The notes beneath the pieces are model-generated. The model saw only the letters and a list, made by a program, of their open reading frames with translations, did no database searches and was not told the origin of the DNA. The translations under genes were made by a program, and so were the position numbers. From the NCBI GenBank assembly GCA_026419405.1, contig JANZZL010000121.1, forward strand, positions 1 to 64,000: 64,000 nt of DNA. The letters are read 5' to 3'. The stretch's first letter is position 1. Every line of letters begins with the position of its first letter. Positions 15,491 through 25,075 of this stretch are shown piece by piece. The stretch comes from Paracoccaceae bacterium (GTDB lineage: Bacteria > Pseudomonadota > Alphaproteobacteria > Rhodobacterales > Rhodobacteraceae).

Positions 15491-16636
15491 ATGACGACCG
15501 AGACGATCCTGGCCAATGCCACCCTGGTGCTGCCGACCGAGACCCTGCGCGGCCAGCTCCGCATCCGGGACGGCCGCATCGCCGACATCGCCGAGGGCGC
15601 GTCGGTGCCGCGCGGCGCCGTGGACTGCGAGGGCGATCTGGTGATGCCCGGCCTGATCGAGCTGCACACCGACAACCTCGAGCGCCACATCGAGCCGCGC
15701 CCCAGGGTGGACTGGCCGCACGCGGCCGCGATCATCGCGCATGACGCGGAACTGGCGAGCGTCGGCATCACCACGGTGTTCGACGCGCTGCGGGTTGGGT
15801 CCGTCGTGTCGAACGCGAGGGGGAACTACGGCGAATATGCCCGGGCGCTGGCCGACGAGATCCTCGGCCTGCGCGCGGCAGGCGCCCTGCGGATCAGCCA
15901 CTTCCTGCACCTGCGCGCCGAGGTCTGTTCCGAAACCCTGATCGAGGAGCTCGACAAGTTCGGCCCCCGCGACCGGGTGGGCATCGTGAGCCTGATGGAC
16001 CACACGCCCGGCGCGCGGCAGTTCCGCGACATCTCGAAGCTGAAGGACTACCACGTCGGGAAATACGGGATCTCCGATGCCGACTGGGAGGCCCATGTCG
16101 CCAGCCAGAAGGCGCTGAGCGAAAGGCTGGGGGCGGCGCACGAGGCCGCCGCCGTCGCCGCCGCCCGGCGCTACGGCGCGGTGCTGGCCAGCCACGACGA
16201 CACCGAGCCGGAGCATGTCGCGCGGTCGGCGGCGCACGGCGTCAGGTTCGCCGAGTTCCCGACCACGGCCGAGGCCGCGCGGGCCTGCCGGGCGCACGGC
16301 ATCAGGGTCATGCTGGGCGCGCCGAACCTGATCCGGGGCGGCAGCCATTCGGGCAACGTCGCGGCGCGGGAGCTGGCCGAGGCCGGCATGCTCGACATTC
16401 TGTCCTCGGACTACGTGCCCGCCTCGCTCCTTTCCGCAGGCCTCATGCTCGGCGATCTCTGGGGCGATCTCGCCCGCGGCATCGCCACGGTCACCGCCGC
16501 GCCGGCGGAGGCCGCCGGCCTGGCCGACCGCGGCCGTCTCGCGGCGGGGGCGCGGGCCGACGTGATCCGCGTCACACGGATCGGCAGCGCCGGCGCGGTG
16601 CGCGGCGTCTGGGTGCAGGGCAGCCGCGTCGCGTGA
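15491..16636 (+). CDS. phnM: Ribose 1-methylphosphonate 5-triphosphate diphosphatase PhnM
   Basis: Metal-dependent amidohydrolase-fold enzyme that removes pyrophosphate from alpha-D-ribose 1-methylphosphonate 5-triphosphate before PhnJ acts. It is 381 aa, the normal size. Metal-binding pattern HTDNLERH (His59, Asp61 region) is present, followed by LMDHTPGARQF and the later LASHDDTEPEH and SDYVP motifs. It is separated from phnG-N by the oppositely oriented 2H phosphoesterase gene, so it has its own promoter. A hairpin (16638-16661) follows the stop at once. Confidence 0.94.
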   Translation: MTTETILANATLVLPTETLRGQLRIRDGRIADIAEGASVPRGAVDCEGDLVMPGLIELHTDNLERHIEPRPRVDWPHAAAIIAHDAELASVGITTVFDALRVGSVVSNARGNYGEYARALADEILGLRAAGALRISHFLHLRAEVCSETLIEELDKFGPRDRVGIVSLMDHTPGARQFRDISKLKDYHVGKYGISDADWEAHVASQKALSERLGAAHEAAAVAAARRYGAVLASHDDTEPEHVARSAAHGVRFAEFPTTAEAARACRAHGIRVMLGAPNLIRGGSHSGNVAARELAEAGMLDILSSDYVPASLLSAGLMLGDLWGDLARGIATVTAAPAEAAGLADRGRLAAGARADVIRVTRIGSAGAVRGVWVQGSRVA

Positions 16637-16637
16637 T

Positions 16638-16661
16638 CCTGCCGCCGCGCGGCGCGGCAGG
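16638..16661 (+). terminator. Hairpin after phnM
   Basis: CCTGCCGC (16638-16645) pairs with GCGGCAGG (16654-16661), one base after the phnM stop. The stem is strong and no T-run follows, as is common in high-GC genomes. The rest of the gap to 16913 shows nothing else I can support. Confidence 0.5.
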
Positions 16662-16913
16662 GGCCGGGCGGCGCCGCCCTCCGGATCGGCCGCCGAAGCT
16701 GCGGGGGGCTGCCCGCCGCCCGTCCACGCCGCAGTCGGCGGCCGGGGCGAGGCGGGCGGTTGCCCGGCAGGGCCCCGAGGCACCGGATGCGCCGGTCCCG
16801 CGGGACGGTGCGGCCCCCCAGCGGGGCAGCCGCGGCGGGCATGGTGACCCTCCGGCGGGGGACCGGGCGTGCCGGCGACGCCGCAGCGCCGGCCCCGGGC
16901 GGCCGCCCGCCGC

Positions 16914-19352
16914 TCAGGCGCGCAGGCGCAGGCCCTCGGGGTCGAAGGGCGGGTGGGGCAGGATCACCGCCCGGTGCGGCCGGCCGAGGATCGCGACATC
17001 GACCTCCGTGCCGGCCTGCGCATGCCCGGCCCGGACATAGGCCAGCGCCAGCGACTTGCCGACCCAGTAGCCGTAGGCCCCGGAGGAGACCTGCCCAACC
17101 GGCGTGCCGTCGGTCAGGAACACCGGTTCCGAGCCCGTGGCGTCGGCATTCGACGCGGCGGCGGCGTCGGGGTCGATCTCGAGCATCACCAGACGGTCGC
17201 GCGGCGGCAGGCCGGCCACCGCCTCCCAGGCGGCGCGGTTGAGGAAGTCGCCCTTGTCGGGCTTGACGAGCCGCTCGAGCCCGCTCTCGTGCGGCCAGTA
17301 TTCGGGCGAATACTCCCGCCCCCAGCTGCCGTAGCCCTTCTCCACCCGCAGCGCCATCAGCGCGCGCGAGCCGACCGGCCCTGCCCCGACCTCGCGCCCG
17401 GCCTCGAGCAGCGCGGCGTAGAGCCGCGGCTGGTCGGCCTCGGCGCAGTGCAGCTCCCAGCCGAGGTCGCCCGTGAAGGAGACGCGGATCGCCACGCAGT
17501 CCACCCCCGCCACCGCGATGCGCGCCGAGCGCATGAAGGGGAAGGCCTCGGTCGAGAGGTCGGCGTTGGTCAGCCGCGCGAGCAGCTCGCGCGAGCGGGG
17601 ACCCGCCACGTTGAAGCCCGCCATCGCCTCGGTCAGGCTCTCGAAGACCGTGCCCTCGGGCAGCGGCACGGCGCGGAAGAAGCGCTGGTGGTAGCGCTCG
17701 GCCATGCCGGAACCCACCATGAAGAACTCCTCGGGCCCGAGCCGCGTGACCGTGAAGTCGCCCGCCACCCCGCCGCGCCGGCCGATCAGCGGCGTCAGGC
17801 AGGAGCGGCCCACCTCGCGCGGCATGCGGTTGGCGAGCAGGCGGTTCAGCCAGTCCTCGGCGCCGGGGCCGCGGATGCGGTACTTCGCGAAGTTCGAGAT
17901 GTCGATGATGCCGGCCCGTTCGCGCAGGGCGCGCGCCTCCTCGCCCACCGGCGCCCACCAGTCCTGCCGGGTGAAGCCGTAGCTCTCGCGCGCCCGGTCG
18001 GGGTGGCCGGCGAACCACAGCGGGTGCTCCCAGCCGAAGTTGAGGCCGAAGACCGCGCCCATCGCCTTCTGCGTCTCGTAGACGGGGCGGGTGCGCACCG
18101 GGCGGCCGGCGGCGCGCTCCTCGTAGGGGAAGAGGATCTTGAAGCGGTTGGCATACTGGTCGCGCACGCGCCCCTGCACGAAGCTGCGCGCATTGGCCCA
18201 GGCGCCGAAGCGGGCGAGGTCCCAGGCGAAGAGGTCGTACTGCGGCTCGCCCTCGACGATCCACTGCGCCGTCATCAGCCCCAGACCCCCCGACTGCGAG
18301 AAGCCGGGGATCAGCCCGCAGCAGCAGAAGTAGCCGGGCAGCTCGGGCACCGGCCCCCAGAGCGCCGCGGCGTCGGGCGACCAGATCATCGGGCCGTTGA
18401 TCACCCGCCGGATGCCGGCGGTGCCGGCCACCGGCACGCGGGCGATGGCGCGCAGGACGTTGGGCTCGATGCGCTCCAGGTCCTCGGGGAAGAGCTCGTG
18501 GCCGAAGCCCGGCGGCGTGCCATCCTCGGCCCAGAGCCGCGGCGCGCGTTCGTAGGCGCCGATCAGGAGGCCCTTGCCCTCCTGGCGGAGGTAGTATTCG
18601 CCGTCGCGGTCGGCGACCGACGGCAGGCGGCGGTCGAGCGCGGCGATCTCGGGGATGGCCTCGGTGACGAAATACTGGTGCTCGGTGGGCTGCAAGGGCA
18701 GCGTCAGGCCCGCCAGCGCCGCCACCTCGCGCGCCCAGAGGCCGGCGGCGTTGATCACCCAGGGCGTGCGGATCTCGCCCTTCGGCGTCTCGACGATCCA
18801 GCTTCCGTCCCGCTCCTGCCGCGTCGCGGTCACCGGCGTGAAGCGGTGCACCTCGGCCCCCCGCGCGCGCGCCCCGGCGGCATAGGCGGCGGTCACGCCC
18901 GAGGGATCGACGTTGCCCGCGAGCGGCTCGAACATGATGCAGCGGATGCCCTCGAAGTTGACGAGCGGGTGCAGGCGTTCGGCCTCCTCCCGCGTCACCT
19001 CGTGGAACTCGATCCCGTAGCGGCGGGCCTTGGCCGCCTGGAGCCTGAGCTGATGCTCGCGTGCCTCGGTCTGGGCGAGGTAGAGCGCGCCGGGCTGGAA
19101 GACGCCGCAGCCCTGGCCGGTCTCGGCCTCGATCTCCCTGTAGATGCGCATGGTATAGTGCTGCATGCGCGAGATGTTGGTGTTGTCGTGCAGGCCGTGC
19201 AGGTTGGCCGCCGCGTGCCAGGTCGAGCCCGAGGTCAGCTCGTCGCGTTCCAGCAGCACGGTCTCGGTCCAGCCGAGCCGGGCGAGGTGGTAGAGGATCG
19301 AGCAGCCGATCACCCCCCCGCCGATCACCACCGCCTGCGCATGGCTCCGCAT
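16914..19352 (-). CDS. Dimethylglycine dehydrogenase-like FAD/GcvT flavoprotein
   Basis: An 812 aa flavoprotein: FAD-binding DAO domain (GGGVIGCSILYHLARLG at about 10-26; about 5-370), an FAO_M linker (about 370-430) and GcvT-type folate domains (about 430-805). This is the dimethylglycine/sarcosine dehydrogenase architecture: an N-methyl group is oxidised at FAD and passed to tetrahydrofolate. The His of the STWHAAANLHG segment matches the position that carries covalent FAD in mammalian homologues. It is the last gene of the ten-gene minus-strand operon, 40 bases after tdm. Given the company of tmm and tdm and the absence of dmmABC, it may act on a methylated amine or amino acid produced here; the substrate is unknown. 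Confidence 0.82.
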   Translation of the reverse strand: MRSHAQAVVIGGGVIGCSILYHLARLGWTETVLLERDELTSGSTWHAAANLHGLHDNTNISRMQHYTMRIYREIEAETGQGCGVFQPGALYLAQTEAREHQLRLQAAKARRYGIEFHEVTREEAERLHPLVNFEGIRCIMFEPLAGNVDPSGVTAAYAAGARARGAEVHRFTPVTATRQERDGSWIVETPKGEIRTPWVINAAGLWAREVAALAGLTLPLQPTEHQYFVTEAIPEIAALDRRLPSVADRDGEYYLRQEGKGLLIGAYERAPRLWAEDGTPPGFGHELFPEDLERIEPNVLRAIARVPVAGTAGIRRVINGPMIWSPDAAALWGPVPELPGYFCCCGLIPGFSQSGGLGLMTAQWIVEGEPQYDLFAWDLARFGAWANARSFVQGRVRDQYANRFKILFPYEERAAGRPVRTRPVYETQKAMGAVFGLNFGWEHPLWFAGHPDRARESYGFTRQDWWAPVGEEARALRERAGIIDISNFAKYRIRGPGAEDWLNRLLANRMPREVGRSCLTPLIGRRGGVAGDFTVTRLGPEEFFMVGSGMAERYHQRFFRAVPLPEGTVFESLTEAMAGFNVAGPRSRELLARLTNADLSTEAFPFMRSARIAVAGVDCVAIRVSFTGDLGWELHCAEADQPRLYAALLEAGREVGAGPVGSRALMALRVEKGYGSWGREYSPEYWPHESGLERLVKPDKGDFLNRAAWEAVAGLPPRDRLVMLEIDPDAAAASNADATGSEPVFLTDGTPVGQVSSGAYGYWVGKSLALAYVRAGHAQAGTEVDVAILGRPHRAVILPHPPFDPEGLRLRA

Positions 19353-19392
19353 CCCGCCCCCCTGCCCTGCCCGCCTGTCCCCGCGCCCGCCG

Positions 19393-21762
19393 TCAGCCGT
19401 AGTTGCCCCTGACGCGCTCCTTGCCGGGGTCGAAGTGCGGCGTGCGCACGACCTGCGCCGGCAGCCGCACCTGCTGCCCGTCGAGCCGGCCCACCTCCAC
19501 CGCCGTACCGATCGCCGCGTGGGTCACGTCGAGCCGGGCGAGCGCGATGACCCGGCCGAGGATCGGCGAGCGCGTGGCCGAGGTCACCTGCCCCACCCGC
19601 GCCCGACCGACGAAGACGCCGTCGCCGCGGGCGGGCACGATGCCGCCCTCGAGGTCGAGCCCGACCAGCCGGCGCTGCGGATGCGCGGCGCGCTCTTCCA
19701 GCGCGGCGCGGCCGATGAAGTCGCCGGCCTTGGTCTTGAGCGGCACGGTGAAGCCGATGCCGGCCTCGAAGGGGTCGGTCTGGTCGCAGAACTCGGCGCC
19801 CGCGAAGATCAGCCCCGCCTCGATGCGCAGCATGTCGAGCGCCTCGAGCCCGCAGGGGATGAGCCCGTGCGGCTGGCCGGCCTGCCAGACGGCATCGAAG
19901 ACCGCCTCGGCATCGCGCGGGTGGCAGAAGATCTCGTAGCCGAGCTCGCCGGTGTAGCCGGTGCGCGACAGCACGATCGGCAGCCCGTCGTAGCCGCCGA
20001 TCCGCGCCACCGCGAAGCGGAAGGGCGCCAGCTCGTCGAGCGCGGGCTGTGCGGGCGCGGTCCAGATCAGCCCGCGCAGGATCTCGCGCGAGGCGCGACC
20101 CTGAAGCGCGATGTTGCACAGATGATCGGTGGCGCTGCGCACATGCACATCGAGCCCGCGCGCCTGCGCCTGCTCCCGCAGGTGCAGGCCCGAGAGGTCC
20201 GAGCCCCCGACCCAGCGGAAGTTGTGCGCCCCCAGCCGGAAGACGATTCCGTCGTCGAGCATGCCGCCGTGCTCGTGGCAGACCGCCGTGTAGACCGCCT
20301 GCCCCACGGCGAGGCGCGTCATGTCGCGCGTGACCGCGAGGTCCATCAGCCGCTCGGCATCCGGACCCAGCACCTCGTACTTGCGCAGGGGCGAGAGGTC
20401 GATGACCACCGCCTTCTCGCGGCAGGCCCAGTATTCGGCCACCGCGCCGTGGGCGGTCATGCGGGCGGGCAGCCAGTAGCCGTTGTATTCGGCGAAGTCG
20501 CGGGTATGGCGCGCGAAGCAGGCGTGGAAGGCGGTGCGCCTCGTGGCCTCCACGGGGCTGTCGGCGGTCATGCGGAATCCCCTCGACGGCTGGAAGTCCT
20601 CGCCCCGGGCGTAGACGCGCACCTGGATGTCGGTGGGGTTCCAGCCGTTGGCGGCGTCGATGTCGTCGGGGCAGGCGGTGGAGACGCAGACGAGATCGGT
20701 CAGCGCCCTGAGCAGCACGTAGTCGCCCGGCCGCGTCCAGGGATCGTCGAGCCCCAGCGCATGGGCGTCGTCGAGCATCGTGTTGAAGAAGAAGTTGATC
20801 GCCGGCCAGCCCCCGCGCGGGCGCACGTTCCAGCGCGCCAGGTCGCGGTTGATGTTGTCGGTGCAGTTGACGTGGCCGGGATAGCCCATGTCGTCGTAGT
20901 AGCGCGCGGTGCAGGCCAGGCCGAAGGTGTCGTGGCGCCCGCAGGTGTCCTGCACGATCTCGACGAGCGGCTCGAGGTCGGTGTTCCAGTATTTCGCCGC
21001 CAGGCCCGGCCGGGGGTAGAGCTGGCCGGTCATGCTGCGCGTGGCCGTCGGGTCGATCTCGCGCTCGCGCCCGCGGTCGAGGCCGCGCAGGCTGAGCGCC
21101 TGGAAGTCGGAGCACTCGCGCCCCTGCACGTCGAGGATCTGGATGAAGTGCCCTGCGCGCACCTCGTAGGCCTTCGCCTCGCCGGGCTGGATGTTGATGT
21201 CGAGAAGCGGCTCGGCCAGCGGATCGGGCGGGGCGAGCCCGCCCTTCGTCGGGCCGGGATCGGCGCGCCGGACGTAGAGCAGAAGCTCGGTCGGCGCCGA
21301 CTGCGCCGCGGGGTCGGGCGCGCCGCCGGGCGCGCAGACGATCAGCAGGCCGTCGCAGGAGGCCTGAAGCCGCACGTGGTCGCCCGCGCGCGAGCCTTGC
21401 GTGAAGAACCGCGCCGCATCGGCCCGGCCGAGGTCGAAGCCCCCCGCATCGAGCGCCCCGAGCACCCGGCGGCCCGAGGGGTCGGCGACCAGCGCCGCCT
21501 GAAGCCCCGTCGCCGGGCCGCTGCCGCGGGCGCCGATCATGCCCGCGTCCGACCGGCCGTCGGGGGCGAAGAAGACGAGCTCGGCGGGCTGCATCCCCTC
21601 GCGGTCCACCACCCAGATCTCGTCGCCGGCGAAGATGCGCACGGCGCGCGAGCCCCCGCCCGGAACCCTGTGGCGCTCGGTGCCGTGCGGCAGGACCGGC
21701 AGGCCGGGAACCCGCGCCCCGCCGCGCGTGCCCGCCCGTTCGAAGGGCAGCCAGAGACCCAT
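19393..21762 (-). CDS. tdm: Trimethylamine N-oxide demethylase Tdm
   Basis: A 789 aa two-domain protein: a DUF1989 domain (about 185-390) after an N-terminal related segment, and a GcvT-like folate domain (about 405-785). This fusion is the known architecture of bacterial Tdm, which splits TMAO into dimethylamine and formaldehyde at a zinc site, the formaldehyde being captured by tetrahydrofolate. Candidate zinc ligands are Cys274, His277 and Cys284 in CGRHDTFGLAC, with Cys217 and Cys364 nearby. It starts 22 bases after tmm, whose product is TMAO, which strongly supports the assignment. Confidence 0.9.
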   Translation of the reverse strand: MGLWLPFERAGTRGGARVPGLPVLPHGTERHRVPGGGSRAVRIFAGDEIWVVDREGMQPAELVFFAPDGRSDAGMIGARGSGPATGLQAALVADPSGRRVLGALDAGGFDLGRADAARFFTQGSRAGDHVRLQASCDGLLIVCAPGGAPDPAAQSAPTELLLYVRRADPGPTKGGLAPPDPLAEPLLDINIQPGEAKAYEVRAGHFIQILDVQGRECSDFQALSLRGLDRGREREIDPTATRSMTGQLYPRPGLAAKYWNTDLEPLVEIVQDTCGRHDTFGLACTARYYDDMGYPGHVNCTDNINRDLARWNVRPRGGWPAINFFFNTMLDDAHALGLDDPWTRPGDYVLLRALTDLVCVSTACPDDIDAANGWNPTDIQVRVYARGEDFQPSRGFRMTADSPVEATRRTAFHACFARHTRDFAEYNGYWLPARMTAHGAVAEYWACREKAVVIDLSPLRKYEVLGPDAERLMDLAVTRDMTRLAVGQAVYTAVCHEHGGMLDDGIVFRLGAHNFRWVGGSDLSGLHLREQAQARGLDVHVRSATDHLCNIALQGRASREILRGLIWTAPAQPALDELAPFRFAVARIGGYDGLPIVLSRTGYTGELGYEIFCHPRDAEAVFDAVWQAGQPHGLIPCGLEALDMLRIEAGLIFAGAEFCDQTDPFEAGIGFTVPLKTKAGDFIGRAALEERAAHPQRRLVGLDLEGGIVPARGDGVFVGRARVGQVTSATRSPILGRVIALARLDVTHAAIGTAVEVGRLDGQQVRLPAQVVRTPHFDPGKERVRGNYG

Positions 21763-21784
21763 GCACGCCTCCCCCGGTCCGACC

Positions 21785-23125
21785 TCAGTTGCGCAGGTAG
21801 GACTCCATGCTGTCGTCCATCGCCTCGACCCAGCGGGTATGGTGCTTCGGCGCCATCGTGCCGGTCATCACCGACCGGTAGCAGTTGTCGCGGAAGCCCA
21901 TGATGTCCTCCTTCTTGTGCTTCTTCCACTCGTAGAAGCACTGGCAGGCGCCGTCGACGTCGAAGGATGGATAATCGGTCTCGTCGATCAGCTCCTGCAC
22001 GTAGTCGCCCTGGTAGCGGATCGGGTTCTCGGCTGCGTCCTCCTCGGCCACGCGGCGGGCGACGTCGGCCTCGCGCACGGCGCGGTCCTCGGGCACGGCG
22101 ATGCGGCCCAGGATCACGTCGCGCACCCACCAGGCCTGGGCGTCGAACATGTTGAAGGTGAACCACTGGTCCTGCATGCCGAGGTAGAACAGCCTGGGGT
22201 TCTTCACCCAGACCACGCCCTTGTAGAGATCGGCCGTGGCCAGGCGGTTGGCGCTCCTGAGCCGCAGCCCCTCCTCCATGAAGGGGAAGTGGTGCAGGTA
22301 GCCCGTGCACATGATGATCGCGTCCACCCGCCGCCGCGAGCCGTCGCGGAAGACGCAGGTGTTGCCGTTCTCCACGCGCTCCAGCAGCGGCAGCTCCTCC
22401 CAGTTGCTGGGCCACTTGAAGCCCATCGGCCTGGTCCGGTAGCTGACCGTGACCGACCGGCAGCCGTATTTCCAGCATTGCGAGCCGATGTCCTCGGCCG
22501 AGTAGCTGGTGCCGATCACCATGATGTCCTTGTCCTTGAACTCCAGCGCATCGCGGAAGTCGTGGGCATGCAGGACGCGGCCGTTGAAGTGCTCGAGCCC
22601 CTCGAAACCGGGCACGTTCGGGGTGGAGAAATGCCCCGTGGCGCAGACCACGTAGTCGAACTCCTCGGAATAGACGCGCCGGGCGGGCAGGTCCTCGGCG
22701 GTGACGGTGAACCGGCCCGTCGCCTCGTTCCAGGTGACCCAGCGCACGACATGGCGGAAGCGGCACCAGTCGCGCACGCCCGCCTTCTGCACCCGCCCGA
22801 CGATGTAGTCGCGCAGCACCGCCCGCGGCGGGTAGGAGGCGATCTGCTTTCCGAAATGCTCCTCGAAGGTGTAGTCGGCGAATTCGAGCCCCTCCTTGGG
22901 CCCGTTCGACCACAGGTAGCGGTACATCGAGCCGTGCACGGGCTCGCCGTATTCGTCGGTGCCGGTGCGCCAGGTGTAGTTCCACAGCCCGCCCCAGTCC
23001 TCCTGCTTCTCGAAGCAGACGATCTCGGGGATCCGCTCGCCCTTCGCCGCCGCCGACTGGAAGGCGCGCAGCTGGGCCGTGCCGGAGGGCCCCGCCCCGA
23101 TCACCGCCACTCTGGTCTTGCTCAT
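21785..23125 (-). CDS. tmm: Trimethylamine monooxygenase Tmm
   Basis: A 446 aa flavin-containing monooxygenase that oxidises trimethylamine to TMAO with NADPH and oxygen. Visible: FAD motif GAGPSG (10-15), FMO fingerprint [11 protein letters not shown] (Phe180 to Phe190) and NADPH motif GTSYSAED (205-212). Tyr208 lies at the position reported as important for Tmm activity in Roseovarius. Length matches marine Tmm proteins (about 445 aa). ATG 23125 has a good AGGGAGGACGAGG leader. It is followed by tdm after 22 bases and preceded by a 205 aa gene of unknown function. Confidence 0.93.
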   Translation of the reverse strand: MSKTRVAVIGAGPSGTAQLRAFQSAAAKGERIPEIVCFEKQEDWGGLWNYTWRTGTDEYGEPVHGSMYRYLWSNGPKEGLEFADYTFEEHFGKQIASYPPRAVLRDYIVGRVQKAGVRDWCRFRHVVRWVTWNEATGRFTVTAEDLPARRVYSEEFDYVVCATGHFSTPNVPGFEGLEHFNGRVLHAHDFRDALEFKDKDIMVIGTSYSAEDIGSQCWKYGCRSVTVSYRTRPMGFKWPSNWEELPLLERVENGNTCVFRDGSRRRVDAIIMCTGYLHHFPFMEEGLRLRSANRLATADLYKGVVWVKNPRLFYLGMQDQWFTFNMFDAQAWWVRDVILGRIAVPEDRAVREADVARRVAEEDAAENPIRYQGDYVQELIDETDYPSFDVDGACQCFYEWKKHKKEDIMGFRDNCYRSVMTGTMAPKHHTRWVEAMDDSMESYLRN

Positions 23126-23160
23126 CCTCGTCCTCCCTGGTGATGGTCCCGCGCACCGGC

Positions 23161-23778
23161 TCAGGGCGGCGGCGGATCGGCTGCCGAGCGCTGCCAGTCG
23201 GGGACGAAGCCCAGGATCACCGTGTCCGCCGGCAGCGCGGGGTTGAAGAGCAGGTTGTGCCAGAAGGTCGCGGCCCAGGCGGGATCGCGGTCGGACAACC
23301 GCCGCACCCGCGCCGCGATCGCGAAGCGCTGGCCCCAGGCGGCGAAGTCGAGCCGCACCCGCCCCGCCTCGACCAGCGCCGCCGCGCCGGGAGAGGCGGG
23401 CGGGAAGGTCGCGGTCAGCATGTCGGAGAATTCCTCGGCGCGCTGGAAGTAGCTTTCGGACAAGAGCCGCACCGCGGCCTCGCGCCGCAGCATCGGGTCG
23501 TGGGTGCGCCGGGCGATGTGGGCGAGCTCGGGCGTGCGGTCGAAGGCCGGCGCCTTCGACAGCACGGTGATGATGCGCCCCAGGGGCGCGGAAGCGCCCT
23601 CGGGCGTGACCTCGGGCGCGATCGCGGGGCCGGGGCGGCCGCGGTCCTCGCGCATGATGATCTGCCGCACCCGGCACTGCCAGCGCAGGAACGCCAGCCG
23701 CAGGGCATGCGGGCGCGTCCCCGGTGCGGGCGGCGGACCACCGCCGGGGAAGACCGGCGCGGCCCCCGCCCCGGTCAT
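23161..23778 (-). CDS. Conserved-looking protein of unknown function, 205 aa
   Basis: I do not recognise this protein. It has an N-terminal Pro/Gly-rich stretch (to about 23), then mostly helical, Arg/Leu-rich sequence with a cluster of aromatic residues near the end ([13 protein letters not shown]). There is no signal peptide, membrane segment or obvious catalytic motif. Its start overlaps the stop of the nitrilase-like gene by four bases and tmm begins 35 bases after it, so it is co-translated with amine genes. A role in trimethylamine oxidation, such as flavin supply or complex assembly, is speculation. Confidence 0.7.
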   Translation of the reverse strand: MTGAGAAPVFPGGGPPPAPGTRPHALRLAFLRWQCRVRQIIMREDRGRPGPAIAPEVTPEGASAPLGRIITVLSKAPAFDRTPELAHIARRTHDPMLRREAAVRLLSESYFQRAEEFSDMLTATFPPASPGAAALVEAGRVRLDFAAWGQRFAIAARVRRLSDRDPAWAATFWHNLLFNPALPADTVILGFVPDWQRSAADPPPP

Positions 23779-24626
23779 GCCACGGCCTCCGCGCGGCCCG
23801 GCGCGGTCAGGCGCCAGGGCCGGTCGTGGGTCAGCGCCGGAATGCGGCGGCGCGCCTCGGCGACCGCCTCGAGGTCGATCCCGGCCAGCGCCAGCCCCGG
23901 ACCCTCGCCCGCATCCGCCAGCACCTCGCCCCAGGGGCCGACGATCAGCGAATGGCCGTAGGCGGCGCCGCCCCCCGGCACCGGGCCATGGGCGCAGGGG
24001 GCGAGGACGAAGGCGCCGTTCTCGATCGCCCGGGCGCGGTTCAGGACGTGCCAGTGCGCCGGCCCCGTCGTGGCGGTGAAGGCGGCGGGCACCGCCAGCA
24101 TCACCGCCCCGGCCTGCGCCAGCGCCCGGTAGAGCTGCGGGAAGCGCAGGTCGTAGCAGATCGAGAGGCCGAGCGGCCCCCAGGGCGTGGCCGCCAGCAC
24201 CGCCGCCTCGCCCGCGGCCACCGTCGCGCTTTCGGCATGGATCCCGGTTTCCGACAGGCGCACGTCGAAGAGATGCAGCTTGTCGTAGCGCGCCGTGATC
24301 CGGCCGGCGGCGTCGAGCAGCAGGCTGCGGTTGCGGATCCGCCCCCCCGGGCCCGGCACCGCGACCGATCCGATCAGCACCCAGACCCCGTGCCGGGCGG
24401 CCAGATCCGCCAGGGCCTGCACCACCGGGTGTTCTCCCTCGGCCGCCGCCGGCGGATGCAGCGCCGGACCCTCGGCGACAAGCCCACCGCAGTATTCGGG
24501 CAGCAGCAGCAACTGCGCGCCCGCCGCCACCGCGCGCCGGGCCAGCCCCAGCGCCTCGGCCCGCGCCGCCGCGAAATCCGGCATCGGCCGGGTCTGCAAG
24601 CAGGCGACGGTCAGGCGCCGGGACAC
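23775..24626 (-). CDS. Carbon-nitrogen hydrolase (nitrilase superfamily)
   Basis: A 283 aa cytoplasmic hydrolase with the Glu-Lys-Cys triad of the superfamily: Glu in LLLPEYCGG, Lys in RYDKLHLFD and Cys in [14 protein letters not shown]. The Nit2/omega-amidase-like subgroup, which hydrolyses omega-amides of 2-oxo acids, has the same ICYDxRFPEL pattern. GTG 24626 is chosen because the protein starts there with the family's first strand. Set in an operon with GlnT- and Glx-type enzymes, it could hydrolyse an N-methyl amide such as gamma-glutamylmethylamide or its 2-oxo derivative. That is inferred from context only. Confidence 0.85.
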   Translation of the reverse strand: MSRRLTVACLQTRPMPDFAAARAEALGLARRAVAAGAQLLLLPEYCGGLVAEGPALHPPAAAEGEHPVVQALADLAARHGVWVLIGSVAVPGPGGRIRNRSLLLDAAGRITARYDKLHLFDVRLSETGIHAESATVAAGEAAVLAATPWGPLGLSICYDLRFPQLYRALAQAGAVMLAVPAAFTATTGPAHWHVLNRARAIENGAFVLAPCAHGPVPGGGAAYGHSLIVGPWGEVLADAGEGPGLALAGIDLEAVAEARRRIPALTHDRPWRLTAPGRAEAVA

Positions 24627-24637
24627 GGGAACGGACC

Positions 24638-25051
24638 TCAGAACTTCATGTAGGCCTGGCGGAGCTGCACCAGGGGATGGTTCGGCGACATCTGGAACTT
24701 GATCAGCAGCTCGCGCGCGATCATGTCGCGGTCCTGCTGGTTGTCGGGCAGCCTGATCGAGTCGGGCACCCGCACCCAGCCGTTCACGTTGCGGTCGAAG
24801 ACGGCGGCGTGGCCCTCCTCGTAGCCCATGTGCACGTCCTCGAGCCAGTTGAGGTCGTCCCAGCCCATGACCTCCATGTACTTCCTCAGGAACGGCGTCA
24901 GCCGCGAATAGTCGGGCACGAGGTTGACGTCGTAGCGGTAGCCGATGTGCTGGCCGATCTCCTTCTCGCGTTCGCTGACCAGCCCCTCGGCGTCCTTCAG
25001 GAACTGGTCCACGTCCTCGATCGTCGAGCCGCGGTACTGCGTGCCTGCCAT
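24638..25051 (-). CDS. Small protein of unknown function in the Glx/tmm operon, 137 aa
   Basis: I do not recognise this protein. It is acidic in its first half, soluble, and rich in aromatic residues (YRYDVNLVPDY, GWDDLNWLEDVHMGYEEGHAAVF). There is no signal peptide or membrane segment. Its codon use and good ribosome binding site (GGGAGAGGGAGACAGGC leader) argue that it is a real gene. It sits 24 bases after the FMN synthase-like gene and 11 bases before the nitrilase-like gene, so it may be an extra subunit or chaperone for the Glx-type complex. Confidence 0.75.
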   Translation of the reverse strand: MAGTQYRGSTIEDVDQFLKDAEGLVSEREKEIGQHIGYRYDVNLVPDYSRLTPFLRKYMEVMGWDDLNWLEDVHMGYEEGHAAVFDRNVNGWVRVPDSIRLPDNQQDRDMIARELLIKFQMSPNHPLVQLRQAYMKF

Positions 25052-25075
25052 GTGCCTGTCTCCCTCTCCCGGCGC

